NCBI GenBank assembly: GCA_948567375.1
Contig: OX419758.1
Location: forward strand, 67,275,001-67,339,000
Source: Lunularia cruciata
Lineage: Eukaryota > Streptophyta > Marchantiopsida > Lunulariales > Lunulariaceae
Length of the DNA stretch: 64,000 bases
Direction: 5' to 3'
Part shown: in pieces, positions 11,666-22,726 of the stretch
Numbering within the stretch: position 1 is the stretch's first letter
Layout of the letters: the number at the start of each line of letters is the position of its first letter
Notes under the pieces: model-generated
What the model saw: only the letters and a program-made list of their open reading frames with translations
The model's database searches: none
What the model was told of the DNA's origin: nothing
Translations under genes and position numbers: made by a program

Positions 11666-12094
11666 ATGGGGAAACTTCCGGTTTTCTTTGGCAAGGATGG
11701 AGAAGATGTGGAGGCCTTTGTGAGAGACTTCAAGAGAGCTTGCATAGGAAACAATGAGAGGAGGAAGAATGAGTGGGCCTCATTATTACCAGATTTCTTT
11801 GAGGATGCAGCACTTACATGGTATGAGTCAGAATACCAAAAGAGAGAGAGGAGAGAGGGGGAAGAGGAGTCTTGGGAGACTTTGACTTTAGCACTCATTG
11901 AGAACTTTCTTCCTGATGAGAGTTATGAGAGATTGATGAGTGAGGTTACATTTCTCAAGCAAGGAGATGGAGAGAAAGTGAGGGTCTATGTGGAAAGAGT
12001 GGAAAAGTTGGAGTCCAGATTTCGCATAGTGTTGAGGAAGGGTGGGGATGATGTGGAGACTACAATGATTGGGAGGATTGAGATCACAAATTAG
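11666..12094 (+). CDS. Gag (N-terminal part) of the inner gypsy element
   Basis: It starts MGKLPVFFGKDGEDVEAFV, the classic retrotrans_gag layout with AALTWYESEY and a helix-rich capsid continuing through LPDESYERLMSEV. The frame leaves the gag reading at about 12,066, and the same gag sequence goes on in the next frame from 12,069. This is either a one-base lesion or a site of programmed shifting. Because the break is in the middle of a conserved capsid domain, I favour a lesion. Confidence 0.85.
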   Translation: MGKLPVFFGKDGEDVEAFVRDFKRACIGNNERRKNEWASLLPDFFEDAALTWYESEYQKRERREGEEESWETLTLALIENFLPDESYERLMSEVTFLKQGDGEKVRVYVERVEKLESRFRIVLRKGGDDVETTMIGRIEITN

Positions 12095-15089
12095 AAGCAA
12101 GGTGAGATATGAGAAACCTTCTTCCAAGGTTGAAGCTATCAAGATCGCAATTCGTATGGAGGAGAGTTTGGAAGGGGATGAGAGTGATTTGGTGGTGAAG
12201 GAGGTTGTGCATCCTCCTCAAGGCTACAAGTATGGTGGAACTTCTGATACTTTGGTGACAAGGGTTGCACCACAAGTAGTAGTTGCTCCAGTTCTTGCAC
12301 CTCCACCAAAAGATCCACTCCAAACCATCACAGAACAACTTGCGGATCTCAAGATCAATGTGGTGCAACTATGGGAGAAGAGAGAGGTGGATCAGAATGT
12401 AGGGAGAGGGCCTAGGAGTTATGGAAACTATCCATATAGAGGAGGCCAAGCAGCCAACAATTTCAATGATAGAAATTGTTTTGGTTGTGGAGGAAGAGGC
12501 CATATCCAAAGGAATTGCCCAAATTCCACTTACCATGGAGGAAGGGGTTATGAGGGAGCCAATAGAGGGAAAGAGGGAGGTAGTGAAACCCAAGTGGCTC
12601 CTAATCCCAACAAAGGTAAGGGGATAGCATCCATAGATGTGGTTGAGAGCAAGTATGAGAAGGGAGAGTGCTCAAACTCCAAGGGTCTTAATTTGGAGCT
12701 TTTGGCACAAGAGAAGAAGAGAGCTTGTTTTGCAGAGGATGTTCACTCTTCTCAAGGATTTACTTCAAGCAAGGATACTCCTATGTCTACTAGGAGCACT
12801 CGCACCTCAACACCATCAACAACAAAGACTCCAAGGAAGAAGTTGGGGATGGAGGACTTCTTGATCTCAAAGCAACAATGGAACTACAATGTGTTGGAGG
12901 ATGTTGGTAGTCACAAGGCTAACATCACAGTGGGCCAATTAATTGCTTTGAACCCTACCTTGAGAAAGGAGCTTAGAGGTGGTTTGAGTTCTACAAGGAG
13001 CAAGAAGAAGAAGAAGGCAAAAGTTCCAATATCAATGGGGGTGGTGGATGCCAAGCCAGCACCATGGGAAGCTTGTGAATATGCCTCCAAGATTGATGTG
13101 AGAGTGAATGGTCACAACATCAAGGATGCATTGGTTGATGGAGGATCAGCAGTGAATGCCATGTCAGAAAGGTTGATGAAGAAGTTGGGTATGATACCCT
13201 CAAGACCTTCATCATTTGTGGTGAGCATGGCAAACAAGCAACAAGTTCGACCAGTAGGGGTGATGGATAAGGTGGTAGTTTCAGTTATGGGAGTTCAAAA
13301 TCTCATGACTTTCCAAGTCTTGAAGGATTCAAGCTATGACTTACTTCTTGGGAGGCCATGGTTGAGAGCAGCACGCACAACTGATCGATGGCACAAAGGG
13401 TACTTGAGGATTGGGCCATCAAACCATAGAGTCACTGTTCCTGTGACTAACACCACCAACACTTCACATTCAGATACACCATCTTCTGATTATTGGGAAT
13501 CAGATTCTGAAGAAGGAGCTTCAGGTGTGGACACAAACATGGAAGAGGAGACTTCCACGGAGGAGGATGAATCTGAATCTGATTCAGATGTGTATCCTTT
13601 GTGTGCTATGGATTTTGCACCTAAGCCAGAGGTTTTGAAGGACCCAGATAAATCACCATTGACACTTGAGGAGGTAGAGAGAAGGTTATCTACCCTCAAG
13701 TATGGCCCAAATGTTACCAAGGAGGAGAAGGTGAGATTTGAGGAGATTTTCCGCAAGTTCATCCATGTGTTTGCTTTTAGTTACAAGGATTTGAAGGAAG
13801 TCACCTTGGAGGAGCACAAGATAGAGTTGGAGTCACATGCAAGACCAATCTGCCAAAAGCAACGTCGCATTAGCCCACCAATATCTTTGGTTGTGAAGGA
13901 GGAGATTGATAAGCTCAAGGAGGCTGGATTTATCTTTGAGGTGGAGAATTCAAAATGGGTGTCTCCAATTGTCATTGTGAAGAAAAAGAATGGCAAGCTT
14001 CGGGTATGTGTGGATTACAAGAAGCTCAATGTTGTTACCAAGAAGGACTACTACCCATTGCCATTCATTGATGAGATCTTGGAGGAGGTTGCAGGTCATG
14101 AGAGGTACAGTTTTGGAGATGGTTATAGTGGATATAACCAAATCAAGATTGCACCAGAGCATCAACAACTCACCACATTCACCACACCTTGGGGAACTTA
14201 CGCTTTCAAGGTCATGCCTTTTGGGCTTTGCAATGCTCCAGCCACATTCCAACGGTTCATGAACAAGGTATTTGAACCTTTCATTGGGAAATTTGTGAGA
14301 GATTTCATTGATGACTTTTGTGTCTATGGGAGCAAGGAGGAGCACTTTGAGCACCTAATCAAAGTCTTGCAACGCTTGGATGAGGCAAATGGATCACTCA
14401 ACCCAGAGAAGTGCATTTTTGGATGTGAAGAAGGTCTACTTTTGGGACATATCATCTCCAAGGATGGAATAGCAATTGATCCTGAGAAGGTGAGGAAAAT
14501 CTCAGACCTTCCATTCCCTTCAAGCTTGACAAAGTTATGCCAATTCTTGAGGATGGTTGGGTACTATAGGAGGTTCATCTTCTCATTTTCCAACAAGGCT
14601 TATGCATTGACCATCTACATGAAGAAGGGTGTAGATTACATGGTGATTTTGGAAGACAAGGAGGCTCTCAAAGCTTTTGAGGAGCTCAAGCAATCCCTTG
14701 TTGTAGCTCCAATTCTTGCTAAACCTGATTGGAGTAAACCTTTCATCCTCTACACTAATGCTTCTAATGTAGCTATAGGATGCACTCTTAGTCAATTAGA
14801 CCAAGATGGGCATGATCATCCAATAGCTTATGCTAGTAGGCAGATGGTTTCAGCAAAGAAGAACTACTCTGTCACGGAGAGAGAAGGGTTGGCAGTGATC
14901 TTTGGTCTCAAGAAGTTTAGACACTACTTGATTGGAGGGAAAGCCACCATTGTCACGGATCACAAGGCTTTGAAGTACATCTTCAACAAGCCTAATGTTG
15001 AAGGGAGACTAGCAAGGTGGATGATACTCTTGTCTGAGTATGACTACACCATTGAAGATAGGCCAGGAAAAAAAACATGCAAATGCTGA
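12069..15089 (+). CDS. Gag C-terminus, protease, RT and RNase H of the inner gypsy element
   Basis: An open frame of 1,006 codons. In order: gag C-terminus; nucleocapsid knuckle CFGCGGRGHIQRNC (about residues 137-150); basic linker; aspartic protease with LVDGGSAVNAM (near residue 357), where the usual D-S/T-G is D-G-G; an acidic spacer; RT with RVCVDYKKLN, MPFGLCNAPATFQRFM and the catalytic FIDD in place of YxDD; then RNase H with ILYTNASNVAIG and TDHKALKYIF. It ends early in RPGKKTCKC because of an eight-A run at about 15,066-15,073. The expected continuation (HANADLLSR) is in the neighbouring frame. Confidence 0.92.
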   Translation: MGGLRSQIRSKVRYEKPSSKVEAIKIAIRMEESLEGDESDLVVKEVVHPPQGYKYGGTSDTLVTRVAPQVVVAPVLAPPPKDPLQTITEQLADLKINVVQLWEKREVDQNVGRGPRSYGNYPYRGGQAANNFNDRNCFGCGGRGHIQRNCPNSTYHGGRGYEGANRGKEGGSETQVAPNPNKGKGIASIDVVESKYEKGECSNSKGLNLELLAQEKKRACFAEDVHSSQGFTSSKDTPMSTRSTRTSTPSTTKTPRKKLGMEDFLISKQQWNYNVLEDVGSHKANITVGQLIALNPTLRKELRGGLSSTRSKKKKKAKVPISMGVVDAKPAPWEACEYASKIDVRVNGHNIKDALVDGGSAVNAMSERLMKKLGMIPSRPSSFVVSMANKQQVRPVGVMDKVVVSVMGVQNLMTFQVLKDSSYDLLLGRPWLRAARTTDRWHKGYLRIGPSNHRVTVPVTNTTNTSHSDTPSSDYWESDSEEGASGVDTNMEEETSTEEDESESDSDVYPLCAMDFAPKPEVLKDPDKSPLTLEEVERRLSTLKYGPNVTKEEKVRFEEIFRKFIHVFAFSYKDLKEVTLEEHKIELESHARPICQKQRRISPPISLVVKEEIDKLKEAGFIFEVENSKWVSPIVIVKKKNGKLRVCVDYKKLNVVTKKDYYPLPFIDEILEEVAGHERYSFGDGYSGYNQIKIAPEHQQLTTFTTPWGTYAFKVMPFGLCNAPATFQRFMNKVFEPFIGKFVRDFIDDFCVYGSKEEHFEHLIKVLQRLDEANGSLNPEKCIFGCEEGLLLGHIISKDGIAIDPEKVRKISDLPFPSSLTKLCQFLRMVGYYRRFIFSFSNKAYALTIYMKKGVDYMVILEDKEALKAFEELKQSLVVAPILAKPDWSKPFILYTNASNVAIGCTLSQLDQDGHDHPIAYASRQMVSAKKNYSVTEREGLAVIFGLKKFRHYLIGGKATIVTDHKALKYIFNKPNVEGRLARWMILLSEYDYTIEDRPGKKTCKC

Positions 15090-15342
15090 TTTATTATCTA
15101 GAGCCTATGATCATGATGGAGATGAGCCAGTGGATGATTCCTTCCCAGATGAGGAGCTCATGACAATCTCAGTCACTCAAGAGGTTCCAATGGAGTACAA
15201 GGAGATTGTGGATTTTGTGACAAAAGGTAACTATCCAGAAGGGATGCATGCTAGGGAGAGGAAGGCCCTTGCAGCAAGATCTAGACCTTACACAATGGTG
15301 GAGGATATTCTTTTTCACCAAGGAGCAGATGGTCTACTTTGA
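15074..15342 (+). pseudogene. RNase H end and integrase linker of the inner gypsy element, frame-broken
   Basis: Continues the polyprotein after the A-run: HANADLLSRAY, an acidic stretch, then ARERKALAARSRPYTMVEDILFHQG, which leads into the integrase zinc finger. It ends in TGA at about 15,340-15,342. The integrase finger (HEGLVCGGHFA...) resumes in the same direction at about 15,355. Confidence 0.75.
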
Positions 15343-15354
15343 AGAGCAGTGGGT

Positions 15355-16418
15355 AAGGAAGAGTCTATCCTACTCATAAAGGAGTTTCATGAAGGTTTAG
15401 TATGTGGAGGACACTTTGCAGGAAACGTGACTGCTTTCAAGATTCTAGATGCAGGTTACCATTGGAGAGGGATTTTCAAGGATTGTCTTGATTATTGCAA
15501 ACTTGTCATGTTTGTCAAGCTTTTGCTAGAAAGTCTACATCCACTCCACCACTTAGATCAATTCCATTGCTAGGACCTTTTGAGAAGTGGGGAATTGATT
15601 TTGTAGGTCCTCTTAATAGAACCCCAAGGAACAATCGGTACATTGTGGTAGTTACTGATTACCTTACCAAGTGGGTTGAGGCTAGACCATTGAGGGACAA
15701 GAATGAAGATGAAGTGGGTAGATTTCTTTATGAACGCATTATCACTAGGTTTGGATGCCCTTTGGAGTTGGTTTCTGATAGAGGAGGAGAGTTTACAGGA
15801 AGCATTACTACAGCCATGCTACGACATTTCTCTATCACACATAGAGTAACTACATCCTATAAGCCAAATTCCAATGGCTTGGCAGAGAGAACCAATCAGA
15901 CCTTGTGCATGATGTTGGCCAAAGATGCAGAAATGGAGGGGGCTAAACATCATTGGGACAAGAGGATTCATGCAGTTTTGTGTGAGTATAGGACAACCAT
16001 GAAAACTTCCACTGGATATTCTCCATTTCAATTGGTGTATGGTATTGAGTCTACCTTACCTATTCACTTTGATCTTCCTACCTTCCAAAGCATTCATAGG
16101 AGATTGAAGAAAGCACAAGGAGGTGATGCAGAGAAGTCAAGGAAGGATCAACTCATGGAGTTGGAAGAGGCAAGAGCAGTTGCTATGGTTCGAGTGGAGC
16201 AAGCCCAAAGGAAACAAAAGGAGAGCTATGATAAGAGGCAAGACAAGAAGAAGGTGGAGCCTTTCAAAGAAGGTGATTGGGTAATGTTGTTTGATTCCAT
16301 TCGATTCAAGAGAGTGCAAAAGAAGTTTTTGCCTAAGTACTTTGGACCTTTCATAGTGGAGAAGGTGTGGGGAAATTACACCTATGATCTCAAAGGAGTT
16401 GGGAGGAAGATACTTTGA
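15355..16418 (+). CDS. Integrase of the inner gypsy element
   Basis: The HHCC finger is read across two frames (HEGLVCGGHF at 15,388; QTCHVCQAFARKST from 15,495). The core shows GIDFVGPLN and VVVTDYLTKWVEARP (first Asp), LVSDRGGEFTG (second Asp) and NSNGLAERTNQTL (Glu), all catalytic residues present. The C-terminal part has KQKESYDKRQDKK and a GDWVMLFD/FGPFIVEKVW barrel (GPY/F-like), ending at 16,418. No chromodomain or PHD finger follows. One frameshift in the finger region separates the pieces. Confidence 0.88.
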
Positions 16419-16500
16419 TAGGATTAACCATAATAAGTTGAAGATGTACCATAGAAGGTAGAGAGACCTTCACTTTGAGGACAAAGTGAAAACTTAGTCC

Positions 16501-16509
16501 GGGGGTAAA
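16501..16509 (+). promoter_or_regulatory. Polypurine tract of the inner gypsy element
   Basis: GGGGGTAAA lies directly before the 3' LTR. Polypurine tracts prime plus-strand DNA synthesis. Confidence 0.75.
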
Positions 16510-17187
16510 TGTAACACCCATTTGTGCATGTGTGTGGTATTGATATTTAGCTTGGTATTACAAGTACTTAAGAGATATTATTTATATAGAGATAAAGGAT
16601 GGTTCTATATTAGTCATGGTTAGCTAAAGTTAGTCATAGCTAAGATAGATGGGACCTTACTTTAGAGGAAGTAGAAAAGATGAGCACCACTATTTTGGAT
16701 TTTAGTGTGTTGACTTGGTATTATTCCTAGGTGTTTGGCTTTGGGGAAAGAGTTGAGAACTCTTGGGCCCGCAAGCCTTTTTGTTTTGGATTCTTCTTTA
16801 GTCCAAGGATAGCCCATGTGAAGGAATCCTTGCTTTAGTGGTTGGGTCAAGATAAGGGGAATATTCCCATGTGAATGGATATTCCTTTCTACTTTTTGAC
16901 TTTACTTGACTTTTAGTCTAGTAACTTGAGTTACTACGGTAATTAGTAACTTTGGTACGTAACTATTTCACAAGTATATAAACAAGGGGTGAGGAGGTAC
17001 TCATCATCTTTTTCATTTGCAACTATCTCTCTCTCATTGAGTTCTCTAGTGAGCAATGTCTTGAGTCTTGGAGTGTTAGCCATGGAGGAGTATGATGGAG
17101 TTGGGGTTCCTTGCCTTCTTAGTCCATGGTGCGCTACCATAATAGCCATCAGAGGTTCATCCTGAGTGAGAGACAGGCCGGCTCACA
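16510..17187 (+). repeat. 3' LTR of the inner gypsy element
   Basis: A 678-bp copy of 9,421-10,097 with intact TG...CA ends. It is followed by GACC, matching the bases before the 5' LTR. Confidence 0.93.
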
Positions 17188-18605
17188 GACCAGGTAACTG
17201 CAACAGCAAACCTAAACCACCAACTGCAACCGCAAGTTGCAACCGCAAGTACTCCACCAAAGTGCCAACACCACCAAGTGCCAATAGTAACTAAGCACCA
17301 CCCACTAATGTAACTCTAACCAAGATAACTACACTAAGGGAAGGGTAACTTGTAACCTGCCATCATAACACGCACTCTCACGGTCTACAGGTCATCACTT
17401 CTTGCTTCACCAGAGAGAAACAAAGGTAGTCTGACTGGTCATCACTCTAGCCTCACCACCGAGAGCACACCAGAGCACCAACGCTCAAAAGTCAGGGCAC
17501 CTCACACAAACGTGGTGCACAAACAAGAAGTAGAGAATGAAGGGGATCCAATCACAAGAAATCTAAACAAAAACCCTCCATCTCATAACACAACACGGGA
17601 CTGACTCTGCCACCATTTGGCATTTGACATAAGAGAGTGTTTGTATCTAAGTCCTAAGCTACCAGGATCACCAAGAATGGGATCAAACTGCCTCTCCTAG
17701 CCAAAGCTACATGTGTATAGATAACAGTGGCACAATCACTAAGACAACAAGTGAGTGTGGACCAATTGGCTAGGGCACCAGTCTAGGAACAAGAGATCTA
17801 GGGATCAAACCCTGTTGCGCACAATCTAGCAAGAAAGGCAGATTTTGCCAGCCAATGACCAAGATCTAATCTAAACTAGCTAGCCTCAAGCTAGCAAGCT
17901 GGCTTGCTGGCCCTTTTGGCCCTTCTAGGCCTTTGTAGCCTCTCATAGCCCTATGCCTCGAAACGCCAAAATTCAGCCAAATGAGTCCTTTCTTGTTGCC
18001 ACTTCGAACCTCCTCCAAAATTGGCAAAACGCCAAAATTCAGCCAAATGAGGCCTTTCTTGTTGCCACTTTGAACATCCTCCAAAATTGGCGAAACTTCT
18101 CCAAATCTGCGAAAGTCCTCCAAACTAGCGAAACTCCTCCAAATTTGGCCAAAGAGTGAAAACTCCTCCAAATCTGGCCCAAAATCTGACTTAAAATCTG
18201 ACGTAAACCCTAAAGATGGCTGTCCGCCAAATCACCCGCTAACTTTCCACTCGAGCCAAATTGACAAAACGGGTTTTTCCAAATCACAATTTCATGAGAA
18301 GAGCTTCCCAACTCCACCTTCAATTTGACTTTCTGAACCCAACTTGCAGCAAATTGGTCCTGCCTTCACCTCTTGAGCTCAAAATCACAACACTGCTCGA
18401 AAATTGCTCCTTCTTTGCTCAAAATTTGGCCATCGCTTCCGCACACCGTCCGCCTAACTGCCAAATCTGCATCACTTGAACAAGCTTCTGCACACTAGCA
18501 AAACACATAACTTGAATCGAGCTACCACAATCCACTGAGCTTGGAGATACCACCAACACTGAACGTTCCTGCACCTGATTTCCCCCTGACCTCACTTCTC
18601 TGATG
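17188..18605 (-). other. Untranslated leader of the outer gypsy element
   Basis: This 1.4-kb stretch joins directly to the gag start at 9,413 once the inner element is removed. It has no convincing domain. It is rich in CCAAA/GGCGAAAC words and contains a 66-bp duplication at 17,963-18,094. No clear primer-binding site is seen next to the LTR unit. Only a weak ATCAGAG match to the initiator-Met type is present at the minus-strand edge. Confidence 0.7.
17963..18094. repeat. 66-bp tandem duplication in the leader
   Basis: Two adjacent copies beginning ACGCCAAAATTCAGCC at 17,963 and 18,029 with a few substitutions, followed by shorter degenerate copies containing CCTCCAAA.TTGGC.AAA words up to about 18,180. 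Confidence 0.8.
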
Positions 18606-19054
18606 TAATCAAATTGCTTAACACTCTCAACTCAACTCAACTCAGATCAGTACTTGATCTGTCACTCTATAAACTGCCAACAACTGGGCACTGATTACAG
18701 TCAAGCCACACCCACTCAAGCATAGAGAATCTAGGTGACGCTCGCCGGCCTCTGTCCACCATAGCCAGGAACTCGAAGACTCAACATCAGAGAAGTGAGC
18801 TCTTTGGAGCTCACTTCGAAACTATACCCCCTGGACTCGAGCTAGCACTGAAACCCTAACGGTCCTGCTGACGGCACACTCGACGGTGCAAACGGTGCAA
18901 AGTGATAGTGGGCCCCACCGTGAACTCAGTACCCCGATCACGAAATCTAACCGTCGGAAAGTAGTCTCTGAGAAACTACTAGAATAACTCTAACTACTAT
19001 CATTGGAACTCCAGTGTCCGGGCATCTAGATGCGGAACTACAAATGGCGTGACA
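18606..19054 (-). repeat. 5' LTR unit of the outer gypsy element
   Basis: A 449-bp match to 4,133-4,579. In element orientation it starts TGTCACGCC and is bordered on the outside by AGCTT. It lacks the 105-bp block that flanks the left LTR on both sides. Confidence 0.88.
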
Positions 19055-21706
19055 AGCTTCTTTACCTAGATGCAATATAATTTTCAGCACTGTAGAATGT
19101 AGTGCTGAAATCAATCCATAGTTAATCATTATTGCATGCAGAAAGCAAGTTCGAGAAGTTCGGAACTACTTCGGAACTCAACAAAAAAGTTGAAGTTGCA
19201 CCGAGAAATTAAACACTATTAGGAGGAGGTGCGAGATCAAGAAATTATACATTAATTAAGAATGATACTCCAGGTTTCGATTATTGAACGATTCCAGGTG
19301 ATAGAAGCCATGATGAACACATGTAAACTTCCTGCAAATATCTACTAGAAGTGTGAAAAGGCGATCGCGTAGAAAACAAGGAGGATGGGAAGACCCATCA
19401 AAGCCGCAATAGAGTCTACATGAGAAATCTGCACTACAGGCATCTAAAATATCTGAGCTATACAAAGGTGAGGTTCTATGAGCTTCTAGAAGAAAGAGAA
19501 ACAAAATATTCCAACCATCTAGAGATTTTACCTACCATCTTTGGTGCCTATATATATATATATATATATAGAACACTTATTGACTTTTCTCTCTGCAACG
19601 TCCATAAGTGTTTCACAATTCGAGGTAAAAACAATTACAATTTTCTGGTATTGCTTCATTTCCGCGATAGAAAGATATTGTTCTAGTCTGCCATTATGAC
19701 CTGAGGCTTACCAGATAATCTAAGACTGGACTCTCACCCTGGCCTCCATATAATATCCGTCACAGTAACTGTCAAGTGAATAGTCAAAAGACATCATTCG
19801 TTTGTTTCTTTAACGTACACACTGTGCAAGAGAGGTCCACTACTACTCTAACTTGGCCTTAATTCAAATAGGTAAACGTTAGCCATGAGGGATTTCATTT
19901 TGAAGATAGAGTCATAGTGCTATTATCAAACAAAGATACTCGTAAATAATTAAATAGATTCATTAGTAGAGAGCAAGATACCCAAACGATCTGCAAAATG
20001 CCGGATGTGGATGGACAGAGCACTACACTTGCAGCACATCCCAAAGTTGAAACTACTATTCAAATCTGGTATTAATAACCCGAATCTAACACTAAAGGCC
20101 CAAGTATAGTAGGAAGTCTACATGGAACATCCAGTGATATACTTTACAAATATCTATATATCATATATAGACATTGTAAGTTGATGTTTCAATGAATAGA
20201 TATGGTAGAGGTCACCAGGGTATAAGGGTGAACGTCGAAGTTATAGATCTCATACCGGATTTTATATGAAAGCAAGGGATTATTGATCCTCGAAATTATG
20301 CAGGGAATGGAGTAATAAGGATAAAAATCGCCAAGTACATACACAGGGTTATCTCTACGTTCTAGTGTTATGTGTGATCTATGTCTTTTTTTAATCCGGA
20401 GTTGTAGGGAGGAATCTCACAAACAGTCAAAATTTCTTAGCTTTTCTTTTTTGTTTATAAGATATTGGCTGGGAGCATATTCTACTAAGCTTTAAGAAAT
20501 TCTGTTATTAGATCTTTAAATGTATTTTAGATCATGAATATTCATTGTTATATAATTACTATTCATATAAAGAGGCTTGGCAAATATAAGTGAACTTGAA
20601 TACAATCACTCTAGGTGGTATTTCTGATGTAATCGAAGTGCATAAACGTAAAACGTACGTAGTTCATCTTCTTAGATATAATAGAAGTACGGAAATATGT
20701 TGGATGCATTAGAAGTAATCAGACAATGGGCCAGTTCGGACTCCCACCTGATTTTCATGTGCATGCTCCCACCTATTTCAGCTACATGCACAATGTATTG
20801 TGCGAGAGAAAGAGGTCAGTATAGTATAGTGCGAAACAAGCATAACATTTGCTTTCGAGTTACCTCTTGCTTGCCACTATGAAATCAACCCTCTGCTCAT
20901 CATACATCCTGCATCATCTCATGTGCTCTTTGAATGTAATATTGCCCAGTTAATCCCATTTCGTGGACACGGTGTTGTTTTATTGAGTTGCCTACGTTTA
21001 TCCAGGTAGGCTATGGATACGGCAATCAGTCGAAGATTTGCGGGTGGTAACTAAAGTTGCACATCCGTTGCAACTGAACGCAATTATCATGTTGGATAAG
21101 TACATTATAAGAAGGTTGATGAGACGACAACTCCTCGTCGGGGTGTGTATGCTCACATGCTGACTTCCTCTGCTGGATTTGTTATTAGCAGATCCACTGG
21201 CGGATTTTTCTAGATAGGGGATCCCTTTACTGCTTTAATTTTCTGAGAGGGCCGGATTTCTCTCATTTGATCTACTATCCATAAACGTATGGTGTTCATA
21301 CTTCTTATATTTGAAAAAAAAATTTACAGAATACAAATGACTTCTTTTGTGTATTGGACGGGGTTTCATTGGATAATTCAAGTAAACCAAATTTGATTAA
21401 GATCACGAGACCAAACATTCCAAAAATCAAGATACTCACTTCACTATATACCATAAAAATAGTAGAGAAAATTGTAATATTTTACATGCTGATAATATAT
21501 GTCTCTCCCTTGGAGGGCTTGATGCAGTTTTCCTGTGGTCACATTTTTCACATAATATATATCCAAATATTCTCTGATTTTCTTATTATGGACCCTAGAC
21601 TGTGCAATACTGAGGCTATGCTATAGGCGAAGTAAGGCATTAATGGGCATGTACTTAGAGCGCTATGTACGGAAATTCTGGAACTCTAAAACAATTTGTA
21701 ATGTCA
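19055..21706. other. Intergenic stretch without a recognisable gene
   Basis: AT-rich, with a (TA) microsatellite at about 19,550-19,570. A decayed scrap of the non-LTR family 3' end lies at about 19,376-19,500 (GAGGATGGGAAGACCC...). No other domain, RNA gene or clear element end was found. Confidence 0.5.
19376..19500 (-). repeat. Scrap of a non-LTR retrotransposon 3' end
   Basis: GAGGATGGGAAGACCCATC, CATGAGAAATCTGC and TATCTGAGCTAT...AAGGTGAGGTTCTATGAGC align by eye, in order, with 21,770-21,915 of the minus-strand non-LTR copy. The rest of the element is missing, consistent with 5' truncation. Confidence 0.55.
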
Positions 21707-21936
21707 TCAACCCTTCATAAAGACTTTGACTTTCCTGTGATAGTAAAGAGGCAACCAATAGAACATATGAAGGATGGGAAGACCCCATCCAGATGTACAA
21801 GGGAGAGACAAACCAGGTAGAATGGGGCTAGGCTCCAATAGTATTGATATGAGAATCTCCACTAATGTACCTAAGATATCCAAGCTATGAAAGTTGTAAG
21901 GTCTATAAACTATTGGAACATCCAAAGAAGCATCAC

Positions 21937-22506
21937 CTAGAGTGATTGCTCTCCTATGAATAGCACTGGCCAATGCTCTTTGTAGAGCAATGGACACATA
22001 TTGTCTAAAGTATATTTCAAAGTATGAGAGTGAGAGTGGTACCCCCTAACATCTACTAGATAAGTTCTCATGCACTCCCTAACAAATGTGTCAAACGTCA
22101 TGTCCATCGCTCCATATAACACCAAGGCTAGAGGAACAAATAGGTGACCTTGTTGCCTACCCCTATACTTGGAGACCTTGCATTCTATTGCTCCACTTGC
22201 TGCCCCTCTAGGAGGATGACTAAACACTCCCTCCCAAACTACATCATGCTTAGGGTCTATAACCACAACATCCGCCACTATCACTTGATCATCTACAAAA
22301 TAATATGAACTCTCCCTCCAAGCAAGGTATCCACTCTCTCCTACCATAGCAAACACTATATCCTTGATGGCATCATGGATGACTATTTGATATCCTCCAT
22401 AAGGACACCATGTCATGTGTACCATTTTTGCATCTAGTGTAGAACCACACCCACAAGTGAGTAATGAAGATGTAGACAAGTGGACCAAACCTAGGCAAAA
22501 CCTCAT
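21937..22506 (-). pseudogene. C-terminal zinc-knuckle plus restriction-like-endonuclease-like domain
   Basis: Open for 189 codons. LLTCGCGSTLDAKMVH..WCPYGG is a Cys/His knuckle, followed by HDAIKD, then VIVADVVVIDP (a PD-like strand), IECKVSKYRG (K-x-x-KY) and HLFVPLALVLYGAMDMTFDTFVRECM. This order resembles the CCHC plus restriction-like endonuclease tail of R2/CRE-type non-LTR elements, which nicks the target DNA. The family call is by motif order only. An alternative is a generic RT C-terminal domain without nuclease activity. Confidence 0.6.
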
Positions 22507-22726
22507 TGTTGTAAAAAAGTAGTTGGTGCAAGTTGGAATGCCCTAATGCACAATTGAGCTAGGATCCAAGAGCCTTGCCACAACAAGAACAAAGGCATGC
22601 TCTAGTGGCCCAAGGAATGGATGAGTCAACAAATAGAGAATGTAGCATATGGTGATACTATGTTCCATCAAAGAAGATTGTAAACCTCTAGTCCAATCTG
22701 AAAATAGTGAAGCAAAGGATGGAAGT

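Larger units (their letters stand above)
9421..17187 (+). mobile_element. Inner, young Ty3/gypsy LTR retrotransposon nested in the outer one
   Basis: A 7.77-kb plus-strand element. LTRs lie at 9,421-10,097 and 16,510-17,187 and differ at about nine positions plus one indel by eye. GACC lies on both flanks (9,417-9,420 and 17,188-17,191), a short target-site duplication. A tRNA-like primer site follows the 5' LTR and GGGGGTAAA precedes the 3' LTR. It carries an extra 5' reading frame, then gag, protease, RT, RNase H and integrase in Ty3 order with no chromodomain. Few frame breaks and nearly identical LTRs indicate recent insertion. Confidence 0.95.
4027..19054 (-). mobile_element. Outer Ty3/gypsy LTR retrotransposon with PHD finger, split by a younger insertion
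   Basis: Minus-strand element with ends TG...CA flanked by AGCT(T) at 4,023-4,027 and 19,055-19,059, a plausible target-site duplication. Order in its own direction: 5' LTR unit (18,606-19,054), leader (17,188-18,605), gag (from 9,413), RT-RNase H (7,860-6,302), integrase (5,914-5,261), PHD finger (5,155-4,856), 3' LTR region (4,687-4,027). The element at 9,421-17,187 is inserted 8 bp before the gag start codon. Without that insert the outer element is about 7.26 kb. The coding part has several stops and frameshifts, so it is not autonomous now. The two LTR units differ at roughly 30 of 449 positions by eye count, so it is clearly older than its insert. Confidence 0.9.

Noticed and set aside
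11578-11898. 106-codon minus-strand ORF
   Set aside because: Antisense of the inner element gag; low-complexity F/S/L-rich translation.
13490-13762. Ser/Asp-rich minus-strand ORF inside gag-pol
   Set aside because: Complement of the acidic spacer between protease and RT in the inner element.
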